From assembly GCA_017553405.1 (NCBI GenBank), contig JAFZME010000116.1, forward strand, positions 1-35,551: a stretch of DNA of 35,551 bases, read 5' to 3'. Below, one piece after another: positions 15,716-23,092 of the stretch. The position numbers and the translations under genes are program-made. The stretch is from Bacteroidales bacterium. GTDB lineage: Bacteria; Bacteroidota; Bacteroidia; Bacteroidales; UBA932. Within the stretch, counting starts at the first letter, position 1. Each line of letters starts with the position of its first letter. The notes under the pieces were generated by a model. The model had not been told where the DNA came from. It did no database searches and worked only from the letters and a program-made list of their open reading frames with translations.

Positions 15716-15807
15716 GTGCCCGGTGGTGCTTTTGATGACACCACCGGGCACGAAAACCCCGCAAAAACGTGTCAGGTGGTGCTCCTCGCGACACCACCGG
15801 GCACACT
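15716..15807 (+). repeat. REP/BIME-like double-hairpin repeat, copy B
   Basis: Same 92-bp architecture and orientation as copy A. The first hairpin is a perfect 13-bp stem (15716-15728 / 15739-15751), the 19-base linker 15752-15770 is identical, and the second hairpin is 15773-15781 / 15792-15800 with one mismatch. Two of the 9 differences from copy A turn G-T pairs of the stems into G-C, so pairing is retained in both copies. Confidence 0.9.
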
Positions 15808-15810
15808 GAC

Positions 15811-15950
15811 CGGGGAGTCGGGCGCACCGGCGGTGGAATTGGGCGCACTTAGGGCGGAGGTGGGCAGATTGGGGTGCCAGGGTTGGGCGCACTTAGGGCG
15901 GGAGTCACTCAGTGGCGGCAGGGCGGGCGTCAGGGAGGCTGATGGCGTCA
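15811..15950 (+). other. G-rich non-coding tract with degenerate repeats and a G-quadruplex motif
   Basis: TTGGGCGCACTTAGGGCGG occurs at 15839-15857 and 15883-15901, with a related GGGCGCAC at 15820-15827. GGG runs at 15862, 15871, 15880 and 15885 with loops of 6, 6 and 2 bases satisfy the usual G-quadruplex pattern on the plus strand. No credible gene is present. Confidence 0.7.
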
Positions 15951-15972
15951 GGCGCTTGGGCTTTGAGGAAAA
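15951..15972 (+). repeat. 22-bp direct repeat, right copy
   Basis: Identical to 13237-13258. Its TTG at 15956-15958 acts as the likely -33 box of the lolD promoter, so one side of the repeat is functional host sequence. Confidence 0.88.
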
Positions 15973-15986
15973 TTGAGTATCTTCGC
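15956..15986 (+). promoter_or_regulatory. promoter of the lolD-like gene
   Basis: TTG (15956-15958), a 19-base spacer, then TATCTTCGC (15978-15986), one base off consensus. The ATG at 15992 is 6 bases beyond the last G of the -7 box, so the leader is 0-3 bases. Confidence 0.65.
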
Positions 15987-15991
15987 ACGTT

Positions 15992-16645
15992 ATGATAGTT
16001 CAAGCAAAAGGTATTGAGAAAAGTTTCGGGGAGCTGAAGGTGCTGAAGGGCGTGGACCTGGAGGTGGCGAAGGCGGAGGTGGTGTCCATAATGGGCGCCT
16101 CCGGGGCGGGGAAGTCGACGCTCCTGCAGATACTCGGGACGCTCCTGACGCCGGACAAGGGGAGCCTGACGATTGACGGGACGGACGTCCTGTCGCTGTC
16201 GTCGAAGGCGTTGTCGGCTTTCAGGAATTCTTCCATCGGTTTCGTGTTCCAGGCGCATCACCTGCTGCCGGAGTTCACGGCGTTGGAGAACGTGATGATT
16301 CCGGCACTCATAGGCGGAAAAAGCACGAAGGAGGCCCGCGAGAGGGCGGAAAGCCTGCTCGCCGAAGTGGGGCTGGCGGAGAGGACGACTCACAAGCCCT
16401 CCCAGCTTTCCGGCGGAGAGCAGCAGAGGGTGGCGATAGCGAGGGCGCTTGTCAACTCCCCCGCAATCATCTTCGCCGACGAGCCGTCCGGCAACCTCGA
16501 CAGCAAGACCAAGCAGGAGATCCACTCGCTGTTCTTCAAGCTCCGCAAGGACCACGGCCAGACCATCGTCATAGTTACGCACGACCCCTCTCTCGCCGCA
16601 ATGTGCGACCGCACTCTCGTCATCAAGGACGGAGCCTTCGAATGA
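15992..16645 (+). CDS. lolD: LolD/MacB-type ABC transporter ATP-binding protein
   Basis: A 217-residue ATPase of the lipoprotein-release/MacB family, working with a FtsX-fold permease (not in the window). Walker A is GASGAGKST (35-43); the Q-loop region [21 protein letters not shown] is typical of LolD; the signature is LSGGEQQR, Walker [13 protein letters not shown] and the H-loop VTHD. In LolCDE it powers extraction of lipoproteins from the inner membrane for transfer to the outer membrane. It appears monocistronic, with its own promoter and with the mdh promoter starting directly after its stop. The LolD name is by family; the exact substrate is not shown. Confidence 0.82.
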   Translation: MIVQAKGIEKSFGELKVLKGVDLEVAKAEVVSIMGASGAGKSTLLQILGTLLTPDKGSLTIDGTDVLSLSSKALSAFRNSSIGFVFQAHHLLPEFTALENVMIPALIGGKSTKEARERAESLLAEVGLAERTTHKPSQLSGGEQQRVAIARALVNSPAIIFADEPSGNLDSKTKQEIHSLFFKLRKDHGQTIVIVTHDPSLAAMCDRTLVIKDGAFE

Positions 16646-16678
16646 TTTTCATTTATCACAGCAATTTAGTATATTTGC
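16646..16678 (+). promoter_or_regulatory. promoter of mdh
   Basis: TATATTTGC at 16670-16678 is a consensus -7 box; TTTTC at 16646-16650 lies 19 bases upstream as a weak -33. A leader of about 40 bases precedes ATG 16720. Confidence 0.7.
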
Positions 16679-16719
16679 ACTCCCAAATTTAGACGTTGGA
16701 AAAAACCTTATATTCGGAT

Positions 16720-17706
16720 ATGAAATTCCTTACTGAAGAAAAACTTACCATTGTCGGTGCCGGCGGAATGATCGGCTCCAATATGGCCCAGACCGCGATG
16801 ATGCTCGGTCTCACCCCCAACATCTGCCTTTACGACATCTACGGACCCGGAGTCAACGGTGTTGCCGAAGAGATGTACCACTGCGCCTTCCCCGGCGCCA
16901 ACATCTCCTGGACGGTCGACGCCGAGACCGCGTTCAAGGATGCCAAATATATCATTTCCTCCGGCGGCGCGCCCCGCAAGGAGGGGATGACGCGTGAGGA
17001 CCTCCTCAAGGGCAACTGCCAGATTGCCGCCGAATTCGGCGACAACATCCGCAAGTACAGCCCCGACGTCAAGCACGTCGTCGTCATCTTCAACCCCGCG
17101 GACGTGACGGCTCTCACGGCCCTCATCCATTCCGGCCTCAAGCCCAACCAGCTCACCTCCCTCGCAGCCCTCGACTCCACGCGCCTGCAGACCGCACTCG
17201 CCAGGGAGTTCGGCGTGCAGCAGGACAAGGTGACCGGCGCCTGCACCTACGGCGGCCACGGCGAAGCTATGGCGGTGTTCGCCTCCAAGGTCAGGATCGA
17301 CGGCAAGCCCCTCGCAGAGATGGGCCTTTCCGCCGAGAAGTTCGAGGAGATCAAGCTCGCCACCATCCAGGGCGGCAGCGCCATCATCAAGCTCCGCGGC
17401 CGCAGCTCCTTCCAGAGCCCGGCCTACCAGGCGGTCAAGATGATCGAAGCCGCGATGGGCGGCGACAAGTTCTACTGGCCCGCAGGCACCTATGTCAATG
17501 ACGGCAAGTATTGCAACGTTATGATGGCTATGCCGACGGTCATAGATGCCGACGGCGTCCACTACACCGAGCCCGAAGGCACCCCCGAGGAGCTTGCCGC
17601 CCTCGACGCATCTTACGAGCACCTCTGCAAGATGCGCGACGAGATCGTGAGCCTCGGCATCGTCCCCCCGACCTCCGAGTGGAAGAAGTCCAACCCCAAT
17701 CTTTAA
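16720..17706 (+). CDS. mdh: malate dehydrogenase family protein
   Basis: A 328-residue NAD(P)-dependent dehydrogenase interconverting malate and oxaloacetate. The Rossmann motif GAGGMIG spans residues 13-19. GGAPRKEGMTREDLLKGN carries substrate-binding Arg residues, NPADV contains the conserved Asn, LDSTRLQ is the third Arg loop, and GGHGEAM holds the catalytic His. ATG 16720 is used because a TTG at 16696 would add a non-conserved leader. In anaerobic Bacteroidales this enzyme feeds the fumarate/succinate branch. A strong terminator follows. Codon bias is strong, with CTC, GTC and AAG dominant, which suggests high expression. Confidence 0.92.
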   Translation: MKFLTEEKLTIVGAGGMIGSNMAQTAMMLGLTPNICLYDIYGPGVNGVAEEMYHCAFPGANISWTVDAETAFKDAKYIISSGGAPRKEGMTREDLLKGNCQIAAEFGDNIRKYSPDVKHVVVIFNPADVTALTALIHSGLKPNQLTSLAALDSTRLQTALAREFGVQQDKVTGACTYGGHGEAMAVFASKVRIDGKPLAEMGLSAEKFEEIKLATIQGGSAIIKLRGRSSFQSPAYQAVKMIEAAMGGDKFYWPAGTYVNDGKYCNVMMAMPTVIDADGVHYTEPEGTPEELAALDASYEHLCKMRDEIVSLGIVPPTSEWKKSNPNL

Positions 17707-17723
17707 GACCGGCGGAAATTTTA

Positions 17724-17759
17724 ATCGATGGCCGGATTTTTCCGGCCGTCGATTTTTTT
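17724..17759 (+). terminator. rho-independent terminator after mdh
   Basis: ATCGATGGCCGG (17724-17735) pairs with CCGGCCGTCGAT (17742-17753), 12 bp with one G-T pair and a 6-base loop, followed by a run of T to 17759. Confidence 0.93.
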
Positions 17760-17771
17760 GTCAAAGACAGA

Positions 17772-18359
17772 ATGAAGTACGAAGATTATTTGAAATACTA
17801 TCCCGGATTCCCGTTCAAGGGGATCAATTTCGTGGATATAATCCCCCTGATGCAGGACAAGAGTGTTTTCAGGAGCATCATCCGCGACCTGGGCGCGCTG
17901 TGCGCATCTCCCAACATCGTCGCTCCCGAAGCGCGCGGCTTCCTTTTCGCCGCCCCTATGCTTACTGAATGCTCCAACATCAGGAACATCGTCCCTATGC
18001 GCAAGAAAGGCAAGCTTCCTTTCCGCAAGGGCGACCTGGTGTCGGTGGACATCACCAAGGAGTACGGCAAGGACACCCTGTATTTCCGTCTCTCTGACGT
18101 TGCCGCGGGCAAGCCGGAGGGCGACGTCTTCAACATCACTTTCTTTGATGACGTTCTCGCTACAGGCGGCACCGCTATCGGCGTTGCCAGGGCGCTTGAA
18201 AAGATCACCGTCGTCAAGGACGGGCGTGAATATGGTATAAAGGTCAAGGATTTCGTGTTCCTGGTGGAGCTCGACGACCTCAAGGGCCGCAACAAACTCG
18301 GCGAAATCGCACCGGTAAAGTCGCTTATCCACCTTGCCGGGACCGACGAAAGTTTGTAA
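17772..18359 (+). CDS. apt: adenine phosphoribosyltransferase-like protein
   Basis: A 195-residue type I phosphoribosyltransferase, salvaging adenine to AMP with PRPP. APEARGFLFAAPM matches the Apt flexible region, MRKKGKLP is the dimer/substrate loop, and the PRPP motif is FFDDVLATGGTA (residues 124-135, with Asp126-Asp127). An extension upstream to 17511 lies within mdh and across the terminator and was rejected. The gene begins just 12 bases after the mdh terminator with no clear promoter of its own, so some read-through may supply it. The insert between SDVAAGKPEGDV and NITF is longer than in E. coli Apt. Another purine-type PRTase cannot be excluded. Confidence 0.85.
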   Translation: MKYEDYLKYYPGFPFKGINFVDIIPLMQDKSVFRSIIRDLGALCASPNIVAPEARGFLFAAPMLTECSNIRNIVPMRKKGKLPFRKGDLVSVDITKEYGKDTLYFRLSDVAAGKPEGDVFNITFFDDVLATGGTAIGVARALEKITVVKDGREYGIKVKDFVFLVELDDLKGRNKLGEIAPVKSLIHLAGTDESL

Positions 18360-18383
18360 ATCCAATTCTCTTTTATATCTTTG
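18353..18383 (+). promoter_or_regulatory. strong promoter with long leader, upstream of the phosphopantetheinyl transferase gene
   Basis: TTTG (18353-18356, inside the last apt codons), a 19-base spacer and TATCTTTG (18376-18383) match consensus exactly. The expected start is near 18387, about 180 bases before the next large gene. Confidence 0.8.
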
Positions 18384-18409
18384 TCGCGTAATTATTTGTT
18401 GCACACTAA

Positions 18410-18559
18410 ATGGAGCCTCCCAGTCCAGTCATAGCTGGCCCCCAGCCAAAGACGGCCGTCGCATCTGACGACCCTTTATCGCGATTGCGTAAATATTCGG
18501 AGAATGCCGGAGAAGATTTCTTCCGGCCGCTTCATCGTGCTCACAGGTTAAGCAAATAG
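18410..18559 (+). CDS. possible small protein gene (49 aa) or structured leader RNA
   Basis: An ATG 22 bases after the predicted transcription start opens a 49-codon frame, MEPPSPVIAG... to ...HRAHRLSK, that stops 7 bases before the phosphopantetheinyl transferase ATG. I do not recognise the protein. Codon use (TTA, TTG, CGA) differs from neighbouring genes, which weakens the coding case. The same stretch contains short inverted repeats (GCTGG/CCAGC, GACGGCCGTC, GTCG/CGAC and CCGG...CCGG), so it may instead be a structured 5' leader or a small RNA. No known riboswitch class was recognised. Confidence 0.35.
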   Translation: MEPPSPVIAGPQPKTAVASDDPLSRLRKYSENAGEDFFRPLHRAHRLSK

Positions 18560-18566
18560 GTATTTT

Positions 18567-19205
18567 ATGGCACTATATTTAAGGAAAAAACTAGACAATG
18601 ACGCCGAAATCGGCGTATGGCAGATAACGGAGACCGAAGAGGAGCTCAAGGCCCTCAGCGCGACACCTTCCGACGAGATGGAGGAAATCTCCTTCATCGG
18701 CAGCGAATCGCTGCGCCGCCAGAGGCTCGCCGTCCGCGCCCTGCTCAACACTATGTTCGACGAGAAGGTCTACCTCAGCCACCACGACAACGGCAAGCCC
18801 TACATCGAGAACAACCCCATCAACATCTCCATCACCCACACGTCCAAGTACGTCGCCGTCATCCTTCACGACGAGGAGGACGTGGGCATCGACATCGAGT
18901 CGCTCGACCGTGACTTCTCCGCAGTCGAGAAGAAGGCGCTCTCCGAGGACGAGATCGAAGACCTCGACGACGACCGCCGCAACGAGCAGCTCGCCATCTA
19001 CTGGTGCGCCAAGGAAGCCATCTTCAAACTCGTTTCGGTCTACAACCTCGATTTCGCTGAACAGATCGAGATTGAGCGCTTCCGCCCGAGGGGCGAAGGC
19101 GAGCTCGAGGCGACCTTTATCAACAAGGACGACGAGGAAGAAGAGTACGATCTCGAGTACATCACCTTCGACCGCCACGTCCTTGTGTGGGTTGTAGGTG
19201 AGTAG
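18567..19205 (+). CDS. 4'-phosphopantetheinyl transferase superfamily protein
   Basis: A 212-residue Sfp/AcpT-like enzyme that would move phosphopantetheine from CoA to a serine on an acyl or peptidyl carrier protein. Conserved motifs are ISITHTSKYVAV (residues 88-99), VGIDIES (106-112, with the metal-binding Asp) and WCAKEAIFKL (146-155, with the catalytic Lys-Glu). The length suits the Sfp type, larger than the trimeric AcpS. The C-terminus is rich in Asp/Glu. It is preceded by a strong promoter and a long leader. No carrier protein or synthase gene is nearby, so the partner is unknown. Confidence 0.88.
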   Translation: MALYLRKKLDNDAEIGVWQITETEEELKALSATPSDEMEEISFIGSESLRRQRLAVRALLNTMFDEKVYLSHHDNGKPYIENNPINISITHTSKYVAVILHDEEDVGIDIESLDRDFSAVEKKALSEDEIEDLDDDRRNEQLAIYWCAKEAIFKLVSVYNLDFAEQIEIERFRPRGEGELEATFINKDDEEEEYDLEYITFDRHVLVWVVGE

Positions 19206-19283
19206 GAGGCCGATTGTTGATAAGTCGCAGAAAATGTAACACTTAAGTTTGCAATTCAGCCCGGAACGGGCCTGCGGAAATTC

Positions 19284-19319
19284 CAAAACTCTGCCAGTCA
19301 AACAATTGGCGGAGTTTTG
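19284..19319 (+). terminator. 13-bp stem hairpin in the gap before nrdD, possible terminator
   Basis: CAAAACTCTGCCA (19284-19296) pairs with TGGCGGAGTTTTG (19307-19319), one G-T pair, 10-base loop; a T-rich stretch follows. It plausibly ends the phosphopantetheinyl transferase transcript. The 279-base gap 19206-19484 also holds a small GCCCG/CGGGC hairpin at 19259-19271 and the nrdD promoter. Confidence 0.6.
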
Positions 19320-19376
19320 TGTATTTTGTTGATAACTTTTTCCTTCGGAATCCTCGAAAAGTCCTTGCCAATCACT

Positions 19377-19384
19377 TATATTTG
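19377..19384 (+). promoter_or_regulatory. -7 box for nrdDG
   Basis: TATATTTG matches consensus; no -33 box at the right spacing. The resulting leader is about 95 bases and contains a small CCGGC/GCCGG hairpin at 19445-19461. Confidence 0.5.
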
Positions 19385-19484
19385 TCCTTGCGAAACGCCC
19401 GAAACCCCCGCTTCGCCTAACTCAAAAAGCATAACTTATGGCAACCGGCCCTCCAAGCCGGCTCTGCCGACAACTCGCCTTATT

Positions 19485-21692
19485 ATGGTCAAACAGGTAG
19501 TAAAACGTGATGGAAGATGCGTCGCATTCAACAATCAGAAGATTGTGGCGGCGATCCTTAAGGCAATGGACGTGACTGAAGACGGAGAGGACATAGTCCT
19601 CGCTGCGCGCATTGCGGACACCATATCCAAGCTCGACGCTGAGAAGATGAGCGTGGAGGAGATTCAGGACTGCGTGGAGCTCGAGCTTATGAAGAGCCCC
19701 CGCAAGGAGGTGGCGAAGAAATATATCGCCTACCGCAACCAGCGCAGCCTCGCCCGCAAGGCGAAGTCCACCGAGATTTTCCAGACCATCATTGACGCCC
19801 AGGCCAACGACATCACCAGGGAGAACGCCAATATGAACGCCGACACCCCTGCAGGTATGATGATGAAGTTCGCCTCGGAAGCCACCAAGACCTATGTCGA
19901 CGAATGCCTCCTCTCCGAGGATGTCCGTGAGGCCGTCAAGGGCAACTACATCCATATCCACGACAAGGACTACTACCCTACCAAGTCCCTCACCTGCATC
20001 CAGCATCCCCTCGACCGCATTCTCCAGCACGGCATCAAGGCCGGCCACGGCGAGTCCAGGCCCGCCAAGAGGATCGAGACCGCCAGCGTCCTGGCCTGCA
20101 TCTCGATGGAGACCGCCCAGAATGAAATGCACGGCGGCCAGGCGATTCCGGCGTTCGACTTCTATCTCGCGCCCTATGTCCGCAAGACGCTGGAGGAAGA
20201 GATCGACCAGATCTCCGATATGGAGAACAAGGACTACAGCTACCTCAAGGCCTCCAAGATCGACGACTACATCAAGCGCGACCTGATCGGCCTCCAGAAC
20301 GGAGAGCGCGCCCTTCAGCACGCCATCAACAGGACCGTCGGCCGCGTCCACCAGGCGATGGAGGCGTTCGTCCACAATATGAACACCATCCACTCCCGCG
20401 GCGGCAACCAGGTGGTTTTCTCCTCCATCAACTACGGCACCGACACCTCTGCAGAGGGCCGCTGCATCATCCGCGAGATTCTCAACACCACATATGAGGG
20501 AGTCGGCAACGGCTCGACCGCCATCTTCCCCATCCAGATATGGAAGAAGAAAAAGGGCGTGAGCTACCTCCCCGGCGACCCCAACTACGACCTCTATAAG
20601 TTCGCCTGCAAGGTGACGGCGCGCCGTTTCTTCCCCAATTTCCTCAACCTCGACGCCACCTACAACCAGGACGACGCCTGGCAGCCTGACGATCCCAAGC
20701 GTTATATCCACGAGGTGGCCACGATGGGCTGCAGAACACGTGTCTACGGCAACAAGTTCGGCCCCAAGACCTCCATCGGCCGCGGCAACCTCAGCTTCAC
20801 CACGATCAATATAGTCAAGCTCGCCATCGAGTGTATGGAAGAGCGCGACAAGGACAAGCGCATCACCGAGTTCTTCACCAAGCTCGACTGGGCGCTCGAC
20901 CTTGCCGCCAAGCAGCTCAACGAGCGCTTCGATTTCCAGAAGACCGCGCTCAAGAAGCAGTTCCCGCTTCTTATGTCCGGCCTCTGGCTCGGCAGCGAAA
21001 AGCTCGACGGCAACGACACCATAGAGTCCGTGATGAACCAGGGCACGCTCTCCATAGGCTTCATCGGCCTCGCAGAGTGCCTCATCGCCCTCGTGGGCAA
21101 GCACCACGGCGAGAGCGAGGAGGCGCAGGAGCTCGGCCTGAGGATTGTCTCCCATATGGCGGAGCGCATCAACTGCTTTGCGGAGACCTACCAGCACAAT
21201 TTCACCTTCCTCGCCACCCCGGCCGAAGGTCTTTCCGGCGCATTCACCCGCAGGGACAAGAAGCGCTTCGGCGTCCTCCCCGGCATCACCGACAAGGACT
21301 ACTACACCAACTCCAGCCATATCCCGGTCTACTACCGCTGCACCCCGGAGCACAAGGCCCGCATCGAAGGCCCGTACCATAAGTATGAGAACGCCGGCCA
21401 CATCTTCTATGTTGAGATCGACGGCGACGCGACGCACAACCCGGAGGCCATTATGAGCATCGTGGACCTGATGGACAAGTACGACATCGGCTACGGCTCC
21501 GTCAACCACAACCGCAACCTCTGCCTCGACTGCGGCTACGAGGATGCGACCGAAGGTCTCACCGAGTGCCCCCACTGTCACGGCCACCACATCGACACCC
21601 TCCAGCGCATCACCGGCTACCTCGTAGGTACGACCAACCGCTGGAATTCCGGCAAGCTCGCCGAGCTCCGCGACAGGGTGGTCCATAAATGA
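19485..21692 (+). CDS. nrdD: anaerobic ribonucleoside-triphosphate reductase (class III)
   Basis: A 735-residue glycyl-radical enzyme reducing NTPs to dNTPs without oxygen. An N-terminal ATP-cone (VVKRDGRCVAFNNQKI onward, about residues 3-90) gives allosteric control. The C-terminus has the zinc site Cys680, Cys683, Cys695 and Cys698 (CLDC...CPHC), then RITGYLVG with Gly711 as the radical site, and RWNSGKLAELRDRVVHK. ATG 19485 was chosen because MVKQVVKRDGR is the normal start; the frame extends further upstream without conserved content. It overlaps nrdG by ATGA. The enzyme indicates an anaerobic lifestyle. Confidence 0.97.
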   Translation: MVKQVVKRDGRCVAFNNQKIVAAILKAMDVTEDGEDIVLAARIADTISKLDAEKMSVEEIQDCVELELMKSPRKEVAKKYIAYRNQRSLARKAKSTEIFQTIIDAQANDITRENANMNADTPAGMMMKFASEATKTYVDECLLSEDVREAVKGNYIHIHDKDYYPTKSLTCIQHPLDRILQHGIKAGHGESRPAKRIETASVLACISMETAQNEMHGGQAIPAFDFYLAPYVRKTLEEEIDQISDMENKDYSYLKASKIDDYIKRDLIGLQNGERALQHAINRTVGRVHQAMEAFVHNMNTIHSRGGNQVVFSSINYGTDTSAEGRCIIREILNTTYEGVGNGSTAIFPIQIWKKKKGVSYLPGDPNYDLYKFACKVTARRFFPNFLNLDATYNQDDAWQPDDPKRYIHEVATMGCRTRVYGNKFGPKTSIGRGNLSFTTINIVKLAIECMEERDKDKRITEFFTKLDWALDLAAKQLNERFDFQKTALKKQFPLLMSGLWLGSEKLDGNDTIESVMNQGTLSIGFIGLAECLIALVGKHHGESEEAQELGLRIVSHMAERINCFAETYQHNFTFLATPAEGLSGAFTRRDKKRFGVLPGITDKDYYTNSSHIPVYYRCTPEHKARIEGPYHKYENAGHIFYVEIDGDATHNPEAIMSIVDLMDKYDIGYGSVNHNRNLCLDCGYEDATEGLTECPHCHGHHIDTLQRITGYLVGTTNRWNSGKLAELRDRVVHK

Positions 21693-22186
21693 GAATCCTC
21701 GACATAATCCACCAGACGATGGCGGATGGCCCCGGCCTCAGGACTTCCATCTACTGCGCCGGCTGTCTCCACCATTGCAAGGGGTGCCACAACCCCGAGT
21801 CGTGGGATATGAACGGCGGCTTCGAAGTGTCCGTGGATGAGCTCCTTGATATCATCAAGGCCGACACCATCTCGAATGTCAGCTTTTCCGGAGGGGATCC
21901 GTTCTACCAGGTGGATGAGTTCACCGTCCTGGCCCGGCGGATCAAGGAGGAGACCGGCAAGACCATCTGGTGCTGGACCGGATTCACCATCGAAGAAATA
22001 GAGGCCGACGAGCATCTTGCGCAGATGCTGCCCTATATTGACGTGCTTGTCGACGGCCCGTTCATCCTCGAGCAGAGGGACACGCGGCTCCGCTTCAGGG
22101 GCAGCCCGAACCAGAGGATAATATATCTTCACGAAGCGCCCCCGGACGAGACTATTCCCGGGACGGTGCCTGTTTCACACCTGTAA
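21689..22186 (+). CDS. nrdG: anaerobic ribonucleotide reductase activating protein
   Basis: A 165-residue radical-SAM activase that installs the glycyl radical on NrdD. The [4Fe-4S] motif CLHHCKGC (Cys26, Cys30, Cys33) is intact, and SFSGGDPF is the SAM-binding GGE-like motif. Translation is coupled to nrdD by the ATGA overlap. Its last 35 bases overlap the 3' end of menG on the other strand, with no terminator visible between them. Confidence 0.96.
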   Translation: MRILDIIHQTMADGPGLRTSIYCAGCLHHCKGCHNPESWDMNGGFEVSVDELLDIIKADTISNVSFSGGDPFYQVDEFTVLARRIKEETGKTIWCWTGFTIEEIEADEHLAQMLPYIDVLVDGPFILEQRDTRLRFRGSPNQRIIYLHEAPPDETIPGTVPVSHL

Positions 22187-22862
22187 ACATACGGCAGAGG
22201 CCGAGCGAGAACGCTTTCTCGCGCACTTCGGAGAATCCGGCCTGCGAAAGCATCTCCCGAAACTTTTCGGGAGCCGGGAAGTTGTGGACCGAAGCCGGGA
22301 GGTAGCGGTAGGCCGACTTGACGCCTGAAACAGTGCCTCCGATCCAGGGGAGGATATGCAGGAAATAAATGTCGTAGAGCCACCTGACGACGCGGTTGCG
22401 CGGGACGGAAAGCTCGAGGATGACGACCTTGCCGCCGTCTTTCAGTACTCGATGAAATTCCGCGAGTCCTTTCTCCTTGTGCTCGAAATTACGTATGCCG
22501 AAAGAGCAGGTGACGCAGTCGAAGGAGCCGTCTTCAAAGGATGTCGCCTCGCCGTCCTCCTTCCTGAGCGATATTTCCACACCCGCCTTCGCGGCCTTCT
22601 CCGCGACGAGGGCCATCATCCCGTCGGAGATGTCTATGCCGGTGACCGTGCCGCCTTCCGGGAGGGCCTTCGCGATGGCGATGGAAGAGTCGCCGGTGCC
22701 GCAGGCGACGTCGAGGACCTTCTTCACGCCGGGGACCGCGATCTCCCGTACGGCCTTGCGGCGCCATTTTCTGTCGACTCCGAGCGACATTATATGGTTG
22801 AGCGAGTCGTAGGTCGGGGCCACGGCGTCGAACATCTTCTCTATGTTTTCCTTCTGAGGCAT
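22152..22862 (-). CDS. menG: demethylmenaquinone methyltransferase (MenG/UbiE)
   Basis: A 236-residue SAM-dependent methyltransferase carrying out the final methylation in menaquinone synthesis. The SAM motif is LDVACGTGDSS (residues 50-60). FDAVAPTYDSLNHIMSLGVDRKWRR near the N-terminus and CSFGIRNFEHKEKGLAEFHRVLKDGG are UbiE/MenG signatures. ATG 22862 was chosen because the family starts with a short lead into FDxVAxxYD; a frame extension lies over yidD. The start overlaps the yidD stop by one base (TAATG). It is the last gene of a five-gene minus-strand cluster. It is named menG because anaerobic Bacteroidota use menaquinone. Confidence 0.93.
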   Translation of the reverse strand: MPQKENIEKMFDAVAPTYDSLNHIMSLGVDRKWRRKAVREIAVPGVKKVLDVACGTGDSSIAIAKALPEGGTVTGIDISDGMMALVAEKAAKAGVEISLRKEDGEATSFEDGSFDCVTCSFGIRNFEHKEKGLAEFHRVLKDGGKVVILELSVPRNRVVRWLYDIYFLHILPWIGGTVSGVKSAYRYLPASVHNFPAPEKFREMLSQAGFSEVREKAFSLGLCRMFTGVKQAPSRE

Positions 22863-23092
22863 TACGGAACGGGGTCGTAGCCGCTTCCGCCCCATGGGTG
22901 GCAGCGGAAAATCCGCTTCAGGGAAAGCCAGAACCCCTTGAACGGCCCGTACTTGCGGAAGGCCTCGAGGGCATACTGCGAGCAAGTCGGCGTGTAGCGG
23001 CAACTCGCCGGAGTGAACGGGGATATGCAGACCTGATAGAATTTTATCAGGAGGATGAACGGCGCCGAAAGTATTTTTCCGAGCAGTTTCAT
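22862..23092 (-). CDS. yidD: membrane protein insertion efficiency factor YidD
   Basis: A 76-residue protein with an N-terminal amphipathic segment ([18 protein letters not shown]) and the family motifs [22 protein letters not shown] and [14 protein letters not shown]. It is thought to assist YidC/Sec membrane insertion at the inner face of the membrane. It sits directly after rnpA (4-base ATGA overlap), a widely conserved arrangement, and overlaps menG by one base. Confidence 0.95.
   Translation of the reverse strand: MKLLGKILSAPFILLIKFYQVCISPFTPASCRYTPTCSQYALEAFRKYGPFKGFWLSLKRIFRCHPWGGSGYDPVP

Noticed and set aside
12277..15807. CRISPR array
   Set aside because: Only two copies of the repeat, 3.4 kb apart, with genes rather than spacers between them.
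15455..15976. 173-codon frame over the nuclease end, repeat B and the G-rich tract
   Set aside because: It crosses the nuclease gene in another frame and then non-coding repeats; no domain is visible.
11540..15990. Integrative element with tyrosine recombinase at tRNA-Pro
   Set aside because: No integrase gene is present, and no second copy of the tRNA 3' end was found on the far side of the island.
18384..18566. Known structured RNA (tmRNA, SRP RNA, RNase P RNA or common riboswitch)
   Set aside because: Length and conserved core words of these classes were not found; left as an unassigned leader or small gene.
19438..19500. 20-codon upstream frame overlapping the nrdD start
   Set aside because: Its ATG follows the promoter and its stop overlaps the nrdD start region, but it is short, unconserved as far as can be seen, and such frames are expected by chance.
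19422..21686. 754-codon open frame antisense to nrdD
   Set aside because: It mirrors nrdD exactly, arises from its GC-rich third-position bias, and shows no recognisable domain.
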